Counted from the first letter of the stretch, positions 45,165-56,560 are shown. The stretch is DNA of 64,000 nt from Glebionis coronaria (GCA_025667525.1 CM046876.1:568475469-568539468); one strand, 5' to 3'. The notes: a model not told the origin generated them from the letters alone. Numbers and translations: made by a program.

Positions 45165-46972
45165 TGAAAGTTTATGGACATAAAATTAAATAGTCGTGTG
45201 ATAGGATCGAACTCGGGATTACGGGATTACACACAATACGTAAAGGATTAATTAATTTAATAAATATATTTATTTATTAAAATATAAATCGAGCTTATTT
45301 AACGATCGTTAATAATTAAAAGTTAAGTGTAAACGAGCGTTATGGAATTATATAGAAAAAGAAACAAGAACGGAAAGTTCCGTAAACCCCTTGGGGGTTA
45401 CTATAGCCGTCGGCTATATCTTAATACTTTATAAAGTATTTATACCTTTTTATTTTTAGAAGTCTTAAAAAGTTTAAGCCTTAAACATTTCTTCTTTAGG
45501 AAAGATATGTATTAATTTTGCTACAAAACCATACACATATAACTAAAAGTAGTATAAATTAAAATGTCTTAATGTGTAATCAATTTTATAACAGCCCAGT
45601 CAACTTTAACTGTTATAACAACCCATTAAGTAACACTAAAATTAATGACATATATATTTTTCAACCACAAAAGTACAAAACAAAGAGATATAGAATATCT
45701 CCATTGATATATCTCATATTTTAATCTTATCTTAATCTTTACTATTTTATAAAAAATTTACAATCTTTCTAAACATAGAAGTCTTAAAATATTAAGCTAT
45801 AAACATTTCTTTAGTTGGAAATACACAACAAACTACTTCAATGTTACCACTTACAAATGATATTGATAATACACATACGTTTTTTCCTGTGTGAGTTAAT
45901 AACGGTCCATAAATGTGAATCAATATTTGAATTTTGTTATAAATTCAGTAGTAACGACAACTTTAATGCCCTTTATTGTAAGTTTATAACAACTAGCATT
46001 TTAATAACTATTGTAACAACCCTTGGGTTATAAAAGCATCATTTTCTTTAATCTTTCAAATAAAGAAACCATCCCCTCAGCCACCACCACATCATCATTC
46101 GTCACCACAATACACGGAACCACTGCCTTTCATGGTTTCAGTCATATGTGGTACTAGTGGTAGATCGGGATGCAAAACCTTAAATACAACCTACAATACA
46201 AACGCATGAAAGCCAATTAACCCTGCCATCTTTAAACAAAAAATACACAATATCCTAGAAACATATATGTCGCTTCTTTCGCATCTGTCACCGCCGCCAA
46301 CACTTGAATCATCCGCATATATTGATAGTCGGTGGTGTTCGAGTGTGGGTGTTTTTTGTGGTTTCGACGTTGGTTTATGCTTTTGGTGATGTTCTTGGTT
46401 TGTTTTGTGAGGCACTTTAAGAATACATTTTCTCACCATAAAATATAATCACAGAGTACCCGTCGCTGCATTGCGCGCGTACGCTGCTAGTAGAGGAAAA
46501 AGAAAGGAGGATTAGTTTCCTAATCTTGATTTGGGTTTGGAGAACAAGTTATGTAATCCTATAAATACCCCATCAAGCCTTCATAATTTTTGTCTCTTCC
46601 CCTCTTTCTTGTCTTGCGATCGCAAACCCTAACCCACACAAGGTTTTGGTTTGATTTTCGTTTTAGCTATAATTCACAAGTGTAGAAGCTCCGGTTTATT
46701 AGTGCTAGCCTCACGATTGATCCGTTGCATTACGTGTGTACAAGAGCGTAATATAGTTTCATTATAAACTATATCTTGGTGTTCTTCATATAAACCCTAA
46801 TTCGTGATTCGTCGGTGTTCTTGAAGATTTGCTCTAGCAAAAAGGTATGTAAACCCTAACTCGATTAATTATGAATGTGTTATTAATTATGATTTTGTTA
46901 AACGCTTCGGCTATGTGTGCTTTGATCTTAATTAGGGTTTTACATAATTGTTATGAGTAATATAAACCTTCA
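45165..46972 (+). repeat. 3' LTR of copia copy 2, split by an insertion
   Basis: LTR sequence is at 45165-45418 and 46491-46972. Removing 45419-46490 restores collinearity with the 5' LTR with no base lost or duplicated. Confidence 0.93.
45419..46490 (+). mobile_element. Non-autonomous Helitron-like element
   Basis: A 1072 bp insertion that begins TCTTAATAC and ends GCTGCTAG, placed between A (45418) and T (46491) of the LTR with no target duplication. TC...CTAG ends and A^T insertion are the Helitron signature. A GC-rich imperfect hairpin (gtacccgtcgctgca / ttgcgcgcgtac, 46457-46483) lies just before CTAG, as Helitrons require. The A/T-rich interior has no Rep/helicase frame. A short minus-strand frame (46191-46439) shows no known motif. 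Removal of the insert from the alignment with the intact 5' LTR proves its borders. Confidence 0.9.
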
Positions 46973-46977
46973 ACATG

Positions 46978-47611
46978 GTCACACTTTTAAGCGTGTAAAG
47001 TATAGATTTTTATTAATAGTTATAGGTGTCGAGAACAAATTCTCCTGACGGTTGGTAATAAGTTAACTGAAAACCAGAATCGGTTCTAATCGGTTATTAT
47101 ACAAACCGGTTAGGGTTTTTTACTAACCTCTGGTTAGTAACTGGTTTGGATTTTGAGGGTATTAGACCGGTTTGTAGCCGGTTTTTTTCTAACCGGTTTC
47201 TCGGTTAACCGGTTAAAAAGGTTTTTTTTTTAGATTTTTAAATTTTTTATTGTATAAACCGTATGGTAGAAGGGGTTAACCGCCGGTTAACCGGTTAGTA
47301 ACCGGTTAGTAACGGTTAGGCCGGTTATATATTTTTTACCCTTAGACCGGTTAGTAACCAAACCGGTTAACCGGCCCAACCGGTTTTTTTGGTCTTTGAC
47401 TAAAAACCGGTTTTTTAATCCAAACCGAACCGGTTCGGTTAACCGGGTATGTGCACCTTTAGGTTGGATACATTTTTCAGGTTCTATGATATTCTTGGCA
47501 AATATGTATAAAAGTTCATTACTCAAATTGATGTGTGACCAAAGCAAGCTTAGCTCTATTGTCGACATCCTTCCTTAACAAAGAACTAACTTTAGGCGGT
47601 AGATTATCCTG
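46978..47611. repeat. AACCGGTT-rich segment, possibly a small hAT-like element
   Basis: Between about 47070 and 47450 the palindrome AACCGGTT or close variants (aaccggtta, ggttaaccgg) occurs more than a dozen times on both strands. Dense subterminal repeats of this type occur in small plant hAT-type transposons. Possible ends (taggtgtcg near 47027 and the inverse of gtgcaccttta near 47460) are imperfect and I find no clear target duplication, so the class is uncertain. No gene is seen. Confidence 0.5.
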
Positions 47612-48289
47612 TGTCAGTTCCTTCAGAAATCGTAAATAACGTGCTTTCAATATTTGTAGATGCAAAAGTCTGCTGGGCCACTAAGTGGGCCGAGAATGCC
47701 TCTGGGCCGTCTGGGTCTTCCTCTCCACAAGCCTATAAGAAAGTAGCACACTTTAGCTCGCCTCGGGTGGGAGGCCCGAGACCAACTCCGGTGTGAGAGT
47801 AAGAATCTGATTGAGCCGGATGGCCAATAATATGTAGAGCCGAATGGCCAATGTAGTGTGTGTAATAAATATGAGTGAGAGAATGTCTGACTTACATTGA
47901 ATGAGGGGGGTATTTATAGTGTCGAGAACACTATAGCGGACTGTAGCTCCTTGGAGGTAGCACTCCTTGAGCCTTGTGACCTGACAGGCCAAGCCTTGGT
48001 CCAGCAGACTATGCGAGGCCTCTGGGTAAAAGGATGTACCGTTTGTCCCCGAGGGAATCTGTCTTGCTATTGAGGTGTGCATGCGGATGAGCCTTCTATC
48101 CGAGCGCCAGGCGAGTATCCACTGGATAATAGGGTACGCCGTTCCTTCCCATTGCATTGACACCACCTTCGAGTATTCCCTCTAGACTTGCGCTTGGTAG
48201 GTGGGCCGGTCTGCCAGACCGTACGACCAATCTTGCTTCTAGAAGATGGCTGGTACATAGATATGGTCGGGCGGCCATATACGCGAACA
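47612..48289 (-). repeat. Probable 3' LTR of the Tat element
   Basis: On the minus strand it starts TGTTCGCG at 48289 next to a purine tract (AATACTGGGGGGAC). It has a TATA-type box tataaata (plus coordinates 47911-47918) and ends around 47610-47612 with ...CTGACA or ...GACACA. The left border is approximate because the partner LTR is outside the window. Several 60-140-codon frames here overlap each other and look like chance. Confidence 0.7.
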
Positions 48290-48306
48290 TGTCCCCCCAG
48301 TATTGG
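48290..48306 (-). promoter_or_regulatory. Polypurine tract of the Tat element
   Basis: On the minus strand CCAATACTGGGGGGACA lies directly before the LTR start TGTTCG. Confidence 0.7.
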
Positions 48307-48607
48307 ATTATCAATGTGAAGCGTTGGTGATTCAATACTTTAACCGTACTGCCGTCTCCTCCGTTTACTCTTTTGTTTTGTATCTATAACTTATGAATAT
48401 TTTGTTTCTTTTCTCTCTCTCTCTTTTTTTTGGTGCGTACCTACCCTCATAATTACCTCCAGTAAAAAATACTGGTAATTGCGCCTCATTTAATGCTTCT
48501 GCGTGTTTTGTCGGCCAGCTGGATGGCATTTATGCTTCATGTGGTGGAGGGGTGTGCCACGTGTTTTTACTATTTGTTGAAACGACCTTTGGTCAGCCCT
48601 GGGGTTC

Positions 48608-48615
48608 TATAAATA
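48608..48615 (+). promoter_or_regulatory. TATA box for the antisense ORF
   Basis: TATAAATA followed by CCCC, about 150 bp before the ATG at 48757 and on the coding strand of the antisense ORF. The pyrimidine-rich stretch that follows (ttcctcttctcatttcttacc) resembles a plant transcription start region. It is in the element's interior and not in an LTR, so the antisense ORF may have its own promoter. Confidence 0.6.
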
Positions 48616-48756
48616 CCCCGTTCCTCTTCTCATTTCTTACCTTCTCTTTTTTTACCGTCGAGAGCCGTGAGGTACATCCCTTCTTTCCAGGTGTATCTTT
48701 TTCTTTTTATTAGTTTTCTTTTCCTGTCTTTCCTTGGTCTTCCCCGGCCTATCATT

Positions 48757-49522
48757 ATGTCTTCCGACGGGTCCTATGAGCTTGGCCTCCCCAGCCAAGA
48801 GCAACGTGAGGCCATTAATGAGGCCCAAGTTATGCCCAAATTTGACATGCATCTCTATCATTCTGATTTGAGTTCGGATCATGTGCGTCACGTGGCTGAA
48901 GCTTATCATATTCCATCGAATCTGAATCCTTCTGCTCCCTCTCGTAACTTTCGCTTGAATGAACTCCCTTCTCACCTCATTGGTCTCTATGTTCACCACT
49001 TTTCTCAGGGTGGTCTTCGTATTCCTTTTTCTTCCTTCTTCCTCCGTGTTATTGAACACTTTGGTGTACATATCTCACAGCTCGTGCCCATTGGTGTCAA
49101 TAAAGCTACCCTTTTCGAGATCTATTGTCATGGTTTGGGTGTCACTCCTACTGTGGCGTTGTTTCGCCTGTTTTACAAACTTTGTAAGGTGGGCGATTGG
49201 TTCTCTTTTCAGAGTCGTGGCTCCAAACCCTACCGTGCCTTCCTTAAAGATGGTCCTACAAGTTTGAAGGGTTGGAAAGGCCTCTTTTTCTTTGTCGATC
49301 GGAGGGCGGCTCCTATCGCTATGCCATAGAGACATCATGACTCCAGCGTGTCTGATCCCCTTCCTAAAGCTTCAGAATACGACCCCTCGGATGCAAAAAA
49401 ACTCTGTGAATTTGCTATTCCCCTTCGTAGACCATATCAACGTCTCTTATATGCTGGTCGTCTTACCCCTTTTTGGAAGTATTCAGGTTTCGATTGCGTT
49501 CTCAACGGTCCGACCGGGGAAA
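48757..49522 (+). pseudogene. Tat antisense ORF, exon 1 (PF04195-like domain)
   Basis: From ATG 48757 (MSSDGSYELGLPSQEQREA) the frame encodes the plant domain known as 'putative gypsy type transposon' (PF04195 type). The typical blocks are LPSHLIGLYVHHFSQGGLRIP, FFLRVIEHFGVHISQLVP, LFRLFYKLCKVGDWFSF and LKGWKGLFFFVDRRA. Its function is unknown in any element. A TAG at 49327-49329 stands right after AMP, where relatives have a Trp, and the frame continues beyond it. The exon probably ends at a GTAATG donor (49523), because the downstream family-like sequence follows a TTTTTGCAG acceptor. Gag- or transposase-like function should not be assumed from the domain name. Confidence 0.82.
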
Positions 49523-49595
49523 GTAATGTTTCCCTCTTTTCTCTTGCTTGGTTCTTTATATTCTATGCATTGCATGACCTTCCCCCTTTTTGCAG
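49523..49595 (+). other. Apparent intron 1 of the antisense ORF
   Basis: 73 bp, GTAATG...CCTTTTTGCAG, T/C-rich. It splits a codon after its first base, and the reading continues through the junction. Confidence 0.65.
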
Positions 49596-50224
49596 GTGTT
49601 ACTATGTCTGAGTTTTTGAGAATTCCCCGTTTTGCTGGCGAGTCCATTCGTAAGGGGAACCCTTTGCCGCAAGGCACGGTTGTTCCTACTTACACTAGTT
49701 CTCCCTTGGCTAAGGATGCTCCTATCCCCCAAAGACCATTGCCATGGAGCAAGCTGAGACTGTTGATGCTAGGGTGGTTGTTGATCGTGAAAGGAAACAA
49801 CGGCGTGCTGTTGAGGAGGCCGCTCGCGAGGATGCAGTGGCTGGTGGTTCCCATAGCGCTGGTACTAGGGCTACTCGGGCTACTACACATTCTAGGAAGT
49901 CGAAGAGAAAAGCTGATGGTGAGGGTTCCTCCCATAAAAAGAGCAAGGCAACTAGGGTTTCCGTCGTTCCTCCTCCGGCGCCTTCTAGTCCTGTTGAGGA
50001 AGATGGTGGCAGTAAGTCTCACACTCCTGCTCCTTCGGTCGAGAGGCCTAATGCCATGGAGGACCTCCGACAACATACTGATGATGTCTTATCCCAACCA
50101 CAAGCTTCTGAAGGAGAGCCCCATGTGGAGGAGCATCCTCCCTCATCTGTTTATCGTTCTCCGTCTGTTGTTCCTAGTGGTCGTCATGTTTCTCTTGATG
50201 GTGAGAATCTTGCCTTTCCTGGAG
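49596..50224 (+). pseudogene. Tat antisense ORF, exon 2 (basic, Ser/Pro-rich region)
   Basis: It starts VTMSEFLRIPRFAGESIRKG in phase with exon 1. A frameshift near 49735 separates it from the next part, which reads MEQAETVDARVVVDRERKQRRAVEEAAREDAV from 49744. A nuclear-localisation-like stretch (SRKSKRKADGEGSSHKKSK) and a Pro/Ser/Glu-rich linker follow, up to the donor at 50225. Low-complexity linkers after the conserved domain are usual in such proteins. The basic segment suggests nuclear or nucleic-acid contact, which is an inference. Confidence 0.7.
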
Positions 50225-50295
50225 GTTAGTTCTTTCTCTTTTTTTTGCACGCACTTTCCTCCCTTTTTCTTACGTTTGTTGTTCTCCTTATTTAG
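50225..50295 (+). other. Apparent intron 2 of the antisense ORF
   Basis: 71 bp, GTTAGT...CTTATTTAG, strongly T/C-rich, again between the first and second base of a codon. Without splicing the frame meets TAG at 50227. Confidence 0.65.
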
Positions 50296-50361
50296 GTGAT
50301 GCCTCCAAACCCATTAATTTGGATGCTGATGTTACTCCTGACAAGGCTGAGAGTTCCTACC
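50296..50361 (+). pseudogene. Tat antisense ORF, exon 3
   Basis: A short exon of 66 bp reading DASKPINLDADVTPDKAESSY, bounded by a TTTAG acceptor and a consensus C|GTAAGG donor. Both joins are phase 1. Confidence 0.6.
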
Positions 50362-50444
50362 GTAAGGCCTCTCAACTTGTCTGTTACAGTTATTACTATT
50401 TTTGTGCGCGTATCCTTCCTCTTATGTTTACTTCATCTTTGCAG
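50362..50444 (+). other. Apparent intron 3 of the antisense ORF
   Basis: 83 bp, GTAAGG...CATCTTTGCAG, T-rich, phase 1. Confidence 0.65.
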
Positions 50445-51085
50445 GTGATCCTTACAAGCGTTTTGGCAAGCGGCCCTTCAATCCCCCGTGGGGCCTTACT
50501 GAGTCTATTCGTGTGGACAAATCCAAGGACTGCCGTGACATGCTTGCCAACCTCTTCACTCCTGCTGACCTTGTGTACTTTAACGAAGGCATTGATCATG
50601 AGGTGGCCATACGGTCCAGTTGGCGCCTATTGGCTCAAAGCACCCAAATGTAGTCCAGCATTCTACTTCGCTTCGAATCTTTGTTGGAAGAGCATAACGC
50701 TTGTGTGTCCTCCAAATCCGAGCTGGAGGATTGTTAAAGGTCTCTTGATGCTGCTAACGAGGAACTGCTAAAGAGCCGTCGAGACTATGACAGGCTCCTC
50801 GGTGAACATGATCTCCTTATTTCTTCGGAGATGGACATGGTTGGACGCTTGGCCGTTCTTGAGAAGGCTCAGAAACTTCATGCAGAAGTCATTGCCACAT
50901 GGGACGCTAGGATTACGGCCTTGCAGAATGAGCTAAAAGCTGCTGAGGAAGATGCTCAAGGACTGAGAACTGACAATACTAAGTTGGCCGTTGATCTGGG
51001 CCGTGAGGCCACTCTGAGGAAAAACCTTGTGAAGGACCTCTTTCCTGTGCTTGTTCGACGCCTTTTAGCAAGCAAGGAATATAAG
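50445..51085 (+). pseudogene. Tat antisense ORF, exon 4 (coiled-coil region), cut by insertion
   Basis: It reads DPYKRFGKRPFNPPWGL, then two in-frame stops (TAG 50651-50653, TAA 50735-50737), and continues in the same frame with a long heptad-rich helix (LEKAQKLHAEVIATWDARITALQNELKAAEEDAQGLRTDN ... LREATLRKN type) up to ASKEYK at the insertion. The coiled coil suggests self-association. The reading is broken by the 9.6 kb element at 51086-60658 and resumes in frame at 60664. Confidence 0.75.
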
Positions 51086-53690
51086 TGTGACAACCCTGGT
51101 TTTGAGGTTCGTCACTTAGTTTTATTTTGTGCTAGTTACGTGTCTTTACGTGTTTATGTGCTAATTGGTGTGTATAGATTGTGGTTTAGATATCGTTTCT
51201 GGTACGGGGTACCTTGTGAGTGAAATGATGTGTGATGATTTCATGTTCATGAGCTCAGATGGTAGTGACTATGAAGTGAGATGGTGTTATTTAGTGGTTT
51301 TACGTATACGTATATGTATTATAAAAAATCGTATTTTTACGATTTACGGTTTAGCATTTTGAGGTCTCGGATGAGGTGTTTAATCACGGGAGTATTTTTC
51401 GGGATGGTTTTAAGTCATTTAGGACTTAGTTATAAAGTTTATTTCAAAATTTGAGATTTTTTTATAAAAGTGTATATTTTACGTCTTTTACGGTAAAACG
51501 CGTAAAAACTGACTAGTTTTACGGTTTTGAGGTTTTGGAGGCTTTAGGAGCTGAAATAAATTAAGAAAAATTAAGGTAATATTATTAATACATATATTAA
51601 TAGTAAAAAGAAAAAAAAACGAAATTAAATGAGTATAGGTCGGTTATGTGAAAAAAAGAAAAGAAAAGGGAAAAAAGGGAAAAAGGGAACCGGACTTTTG
51701 TATATGGGCCAAGGACTTGTTAGGAAAGTATATAAAGCCTTATTTTTATCAAAAAACTTCATAAAATCCCTGGAGATCAAGTATGGGTCGAAATCCATGG
51801 AGAAAATTAGGGTTCTTCATCAAAAATCTTGTTTTCCAAAAAAATCTAAGGTAAAATCTTCAAACCCTTTTTAATTAAATTGTTTTTATGTTTTCTTTAA
51901 TCATCTTATGATGGATTAAGGTTAGGGTTTATTATAAAAACAGTAAATTAATGTTATACTAATCATAACATGATGATTACATAAATTAGGGCTTGTAATT
52001 AGTGGGATTAGGGTTAATTAATGAGGTTAATTTAGTTAACCCCGTTTTTAAAAACTGGGTAGAATTTTGGGTCATTGTTTTGATCATATAAGGAGTTCTA
52101 CAAACTCTTATTTTGCGATCCACATATCCCTGGAAAGCTAATTGAAGTGGCTTTCCAATGCAAGAAACGAGAACTAAATTGGAGGTCGGGAAGTGGGTCA
52201 AAAACAGGTTACAACATTCGAAGGTCAAAACAGTTTTGAATTCAGCCTGTTTTCTTTTTAAGTTTTGGGTTGTTTGGGGTACTTAGGGTTGCATTGGGAT
52301 CTTCTCACGAACATGAGAGATGTTTTACATATTGTAGTAAGGATCTGCACTTGGGCTAAGATTGTGGTTTAGGGTAAGACCCTCTAATGGTAATGAACTT
52401 TTCATACGTTTAAAATCAGTGAATTCTGGATAGGTAGCAATATATACACATATATCTGGGCCTTAACAGTAGCTTTGAGGTTAGGGCAGGTGGGAGGTTT
52501 TAGCTAACATGTATAAAAGTGTGAATATTCCTTTTACAGAAACCATGGGTATGTTTAAGTGGACGTTTGACTTAAAGTTTTGAGACCTAAAACTGGGACT
52601 GTTTTGTGTAAAATTATGAACGGGCTAGCTATTAAACTTAACCAAGTTAGGGACTTGTTAAGGAAGGGTAATGGGGTGATTAGAGCTTAACAATGAGGTA
52701 ATTATACGGGAATAGACTAGATGTCCATCATAGGTTGATGAGCCATCTTAGTGATTGGTTCGTGTATTGATTTCGTGTTTTTGGTTTGTTAGCTTGTTGC
52801 TAGTGCGAGGACTTGTGAAGAAGCTATCAGGTGAGTTTCATAGTCCCATGTTTACTATTGATTTTGACTTCCAGATGGGATGGAAGAGACACTGTGTTGA
52901 GTTATTTTCTAAATTGATGTTGTGAATGTGGTTGTGATTTGAGATGGACTTGTGTGTACATTATGTGATTAACTGCTATGTGATTTTTGATTGTGTATGA
53001 TTTGGATCGGGGGACACGTGGCATCTCAGTTATTGTGGTTTGACAAGGTAGTGGCCTTGAGGTTTGACAAGGTAGTGGCCTTGTGGTTTGACAAGGTAGT
53101 GGCCTTGGGATAGGTACATAGTGTGATCATCTATGGTACCATGTTGTTTGGCAAGGTAGGAGCCTTGGATTTTGGTTTGAAATGATTGATCTTGAATGCT
53201 AGTTGTTAATACATAATTGTAGCACATTGTCCATATGTTCTTTTGTTGATGATTGTTATTCACAGCTTGTAATTGATTTAGCGTTGGAGTCTAAACCTAT
53301 GACTCTCACCAACTTTATGTTGACGTGTTTTAGTGTCTCTTTTAGGTGATTTTATGGTTAAGCTTGAGAATAGAAGTGGCTAGATTTGGAGAGCGTAGGA
53401 AATGCATTTAGAAGGAGATCCCCGTTCCATCTTAGTTTCTGTTGTTTGTTTTATAAGTGATACTATTGGCACCTATATGTTTGATTTGATTATGTTTATT
53501 GTTTGTCTCGGGTAAGTGGTTGGACTGTTACCTACTTACCTAGACTCCTGCATTGTTGAGATATTGTCATGACATTTGTGTCACCATTTTATGACATTTC
53601 TTATATCATTTAGTTATCTCTATAGACACGCTATTGTTGTGATGATATCCATACGTCGTGCCCCATATTCCGCCATGGTGGGGTGTGACA
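51086..53690 (+). repeat. 5' LTR of nested element in the antisense ORF
   Basis: 2605 bp. It contains three perfect or near-perfect 24-bp tandem units with core gacaaggtagtggcctt (53035-53106) and a fourth looser copy near 53145. Short frames on both strands recur in both LTRs and are not genes. Confidence 0.95.
53035..53106. repeat. 24-bp tandem repeat (three units)
   Basis: Units at 53035, 53059 and 53083, differing only at the first bases (gtgg or gagg). The same array occurs in the other LTR at about 60003-60074. Confidence 0.92.
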
Positions 53691-53693
53691 GAA

Positions 53694-53711
53694 TGGTATC
53701 AGAGCCAATGG
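53694..53711 (+). promoter_or_regulatory. Primer-binding site (tRNA-iMet)
   Basis: TGGTATCAGAGCCAATGG, 3 nt after the left LTR, complementary to initiator methionine tRNA. Confidence 0.93.
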
Positions 53712-56560
53712 TTATAGAGAATTAGGTTGCCTAGTCGCGTAGCCTAGTCTATAGCTTAAGGGTCCCTGCATATAGGCGTCATAGGAGTATGTGTGCATTT
53801 TATAATAATTGATGTGTTTGGGTGTTATTTATTGCGATGTTTTGACTAGTATAAATTGAACCGTAGTATGTTCATACTTAGTCACATGTTATTTTTCTTT
53901 TGGGTTTGTGACTAGTGCGGGTTGAACCATAATCGTCCACGCTCGTCACTGTTGTATTTTGCTTAAATTGTACATTATAGTACATAATTTAGTACAAGGT
54001 AGTTTCTATCTTTTATCGAGTTATTTTACATACCTGAGGTATGTTATTTTTCTTTTGATGTTTAATTCATGTTCCCCAAGAATCGTGTGGTGGTTCGAGT
54101 TACTAGGAGTAGGTGGATAGGAAGGATTTTAAGTTGTTTCCACTCTTACGGGCGACATGACTTATAACTAATTATGTTTTCGTTTTGGATTTAGTCTATG
54201 TTGTTTTAGCTAGACTATGGATTTTAGTATTCCAAGAGTTTTACTATGTTATTTTAATAGATGGGGTTTTGGACCTATTTGGTTATGTGGTTATGAGCTT
54301 ATGTGAGTAGATGGATTTATGTGTTATATGTTGTGTTGATTCTTATAAGTGTCATCATAGGAGGGAGTGCATTGAGGAAAGGGTAATTGTATAAGTATGG
54401 TGGCCAACATAGTTATACAAGTACCACAACTTCAATGGGTTCCTAAGTATGATTGCATGAAAGAGGGTTAGTACATGCTTGTATATGATGAGGTGTAGAT
54501 TTTGGGTATATTTATAATATATGGGTTATGTAATGGCTGCCTATGATATGGCTATTATTCTTTTTGGTGTTATATGTTTTGGGTTATAGTTGTGTTGTGT
54601 GATTTTGGGGTCACACGATATGGTTTGGTTTTGGAGGTGGGCTTTATGCCTTGTTGTGGCACGGTGAGATGGTGATTACTCGTATGGAAAAACGAGCGTA
54701 TAAAGCGATTGATTGACTTGACATGTATGATAACGAGTATGTTTGGGAGATTCGATAGGTATACATATGCGGATGTATATATACTAATAGATGTTATGTT
54801 ATGATTTACGGTCGTTAAGTAGTTATTATAACTTGAACGTACCTAGTGCTCTCTTGTGTTTAAACGATTTATTAGTGCTCGAGTTTGGTGGAGTTTCAAC
54901 GACGTTTTGAATCTTTTGAAGTGTGTCTCGTAGCGTGTTCTTTGAGTTTCGTATTTCACATGTACGTTTTAAAATGGTGTTCTTGGTTTTAAGTCTATTG
55001 AAATAACTTGTGATTTCTTTTGAGATAATGAAATCTTTTGTGTTGGGTCTTGCATTTCTTTTGGTCGGTATATATTGAGTTAGATGGTTGGTTGTATTCG
55101 GTAAAATAAGGGTAAGGTGTTGGTGTCGTGTTTGAAAAAAGATGTAACATAAGATTTCTTTTTAAATCAACACTTATATATTTCGAATTCTAAAAGACTT
55201 TCTTTGAAATAAAGCGAAGTAAAATTTCTTTCTACTTACATAGTTTATATAATTGGGTTTAACCGATTCACGTCATTTATAATTATTAATACGAGGTTAA
55301 ATTGAGTTTATGAAGATTTCACATACAATTATATGTTTCATTTAAAAGGATTGCATTAATCACTAAGTTTATTCTTTAGTTTTTAAAACAACTAGCATAA
55401 AATTGTTTTGGTCGTAACTTATTCTTTTTTAAAGCTTTTTGGATGATTCAAAAGCCTAAAATTATGTACTCGGAACGTACTTTTCAAATATTCAGAATGT
55501 ATAGTCATGGGAGGTCAGTATCTTAGCCGAAATTATTGTACAAGTGTCGGGTTAAAGGTTGAGTTTGAATAGTAGTTTATTTTTATGATTTGGGATGCAC
55601 GGGATACCTAATATTTGAGTTGAGTTTTGAGTTCGTCAAGAGGGTTGTTTGTAGATTGTTTGAGTCACATAGATGTGGGAGGTAATAATAAATAAATAAA
55701 AAAAGATATATATTCTTTTGGAAAAGTCGATCTTTTGCACGGTTTAAATAATATGTCGCGGGGCGTAATATGTGTGGTTGCCATTGGGTTTCTTGGATTA
55801 TTTTTCGTTGTCATGGGTCATTTTGAATTGATACACGTTTTGGGTTTGAGTTTTCTTTTGAGTCTCATGGTTTTTGACTTGTTTTAACTGGTGCACGTGA
55901 AATGTCGTTAGTTATCCGTTGGTTTGATTCGTTGATCGTATCTGATGGATTCAGGATGTAGTTTTGGTTTCGTATTGTTCGGGAGCGTTGAGTTAGTCAT
56001 ATGAAAGACTTGGTCGCGCCTACACGCTTAAGTAGGTGACCATGAGAGAACGGTCGGAATACCCTTAGTGAGGAGGAAAGAGGTTCGTAGACGAACTAAT
56101 GTGGTCATGAGGTCTATTAGGAGTGCCAAGGGAGATGAATAGGGGTTTGTGTAATGTATGGATATTGGCACAAATAACGTGCCATAGAGAGTGTTGGAAG
56201 GGGATATTGTTCGTAAGGCATGTATGTTTCTGAAAATTTCCTGAAATTTAGTAGGTTTGCCTATTATTTTGATATAAAACCATGAATAGAGCAAGTAGGA
56301 GGAGTGAGAGGGGTTGCAGTTAGTGCCTTTCCAAGAAAAATTGTTGATGGAATGATTTCAAGAACAAGAGTTGATGGAAATTACAACGAATGCAAGGTAA
56401 AGGTTGAGTTGCTTAGTAGTAGATTGGATGTGGAAAGCGGTTGAGTGGTCTGATGAGAGGAAGCATTGGTATTTTTAAATGTGTGTAGAATTTTGCAAGT
56501 AGAACGAGGTAGAAATTTATTTGTATTGCTTCTAGGAGAGGGTGCAAGGAGGACGTAGTT
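53712..56560 (+). other. Non-coding leader and decayed gag region of nested element
   Basis: 2.8 kb with no recognisable gag. T/G-rich sequence with many short frames but no zinc knuckle. By position it replaces gag and protease. Confidence 0.6.

Larger units (their letters stand above)
38066..46972 (+). mobile_element. Ty1/copia LTR retrotransposon, copy 2 (with Helitron-like insertion in 3' LTR)
   Basis: A plus-strand element of the same family as 28617-36522. Its 5' LTR is 38066-38802 (737 bp) and its 3' LTR is 45165-46972, of which 1072 bp is an insertion, leaving 736 bp. The flanks acata (38061-38065) and acatg (46973-46977) agree at four of five bases and are the likely target duplication. 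The coding frame is far better kept than in copy 1, with three in-frame stops and no frameshift. The integrase Glu is replaced by Lys. LTR differences are few, so it is younger than copy 1. Confidence 0.92.

Noticed and set aside
46191..46439. 82-codon minus-strand frame in the Helitron-like element as a captured gene
   Set aside because: No similarity that I recognise; sequence is short and low in information.
47753..48335. Three overlapping minus-strand frames of 63-137 codons before the Tat aORF
   Set aside because: They lie inside the LTR, overlap one another in different frames and show no family motif.
49292..50299. 335-codon hydrophobic plus-strand frame overlapping the antisense ORF
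   Set aside because: Exon 2 of the antisense ORF explains the first part; the rest is a shifted reading of the basic and Ser/Pro-rich exon and of intron sequence, giving artificial Leu/Arg-rich protein.
51165..53263. Short frames in the long LTR, repeated at 58133-60231
   Set aside because: They are duplicated with the LTR and partly made of the 24-bp repeat; no domain evidence.
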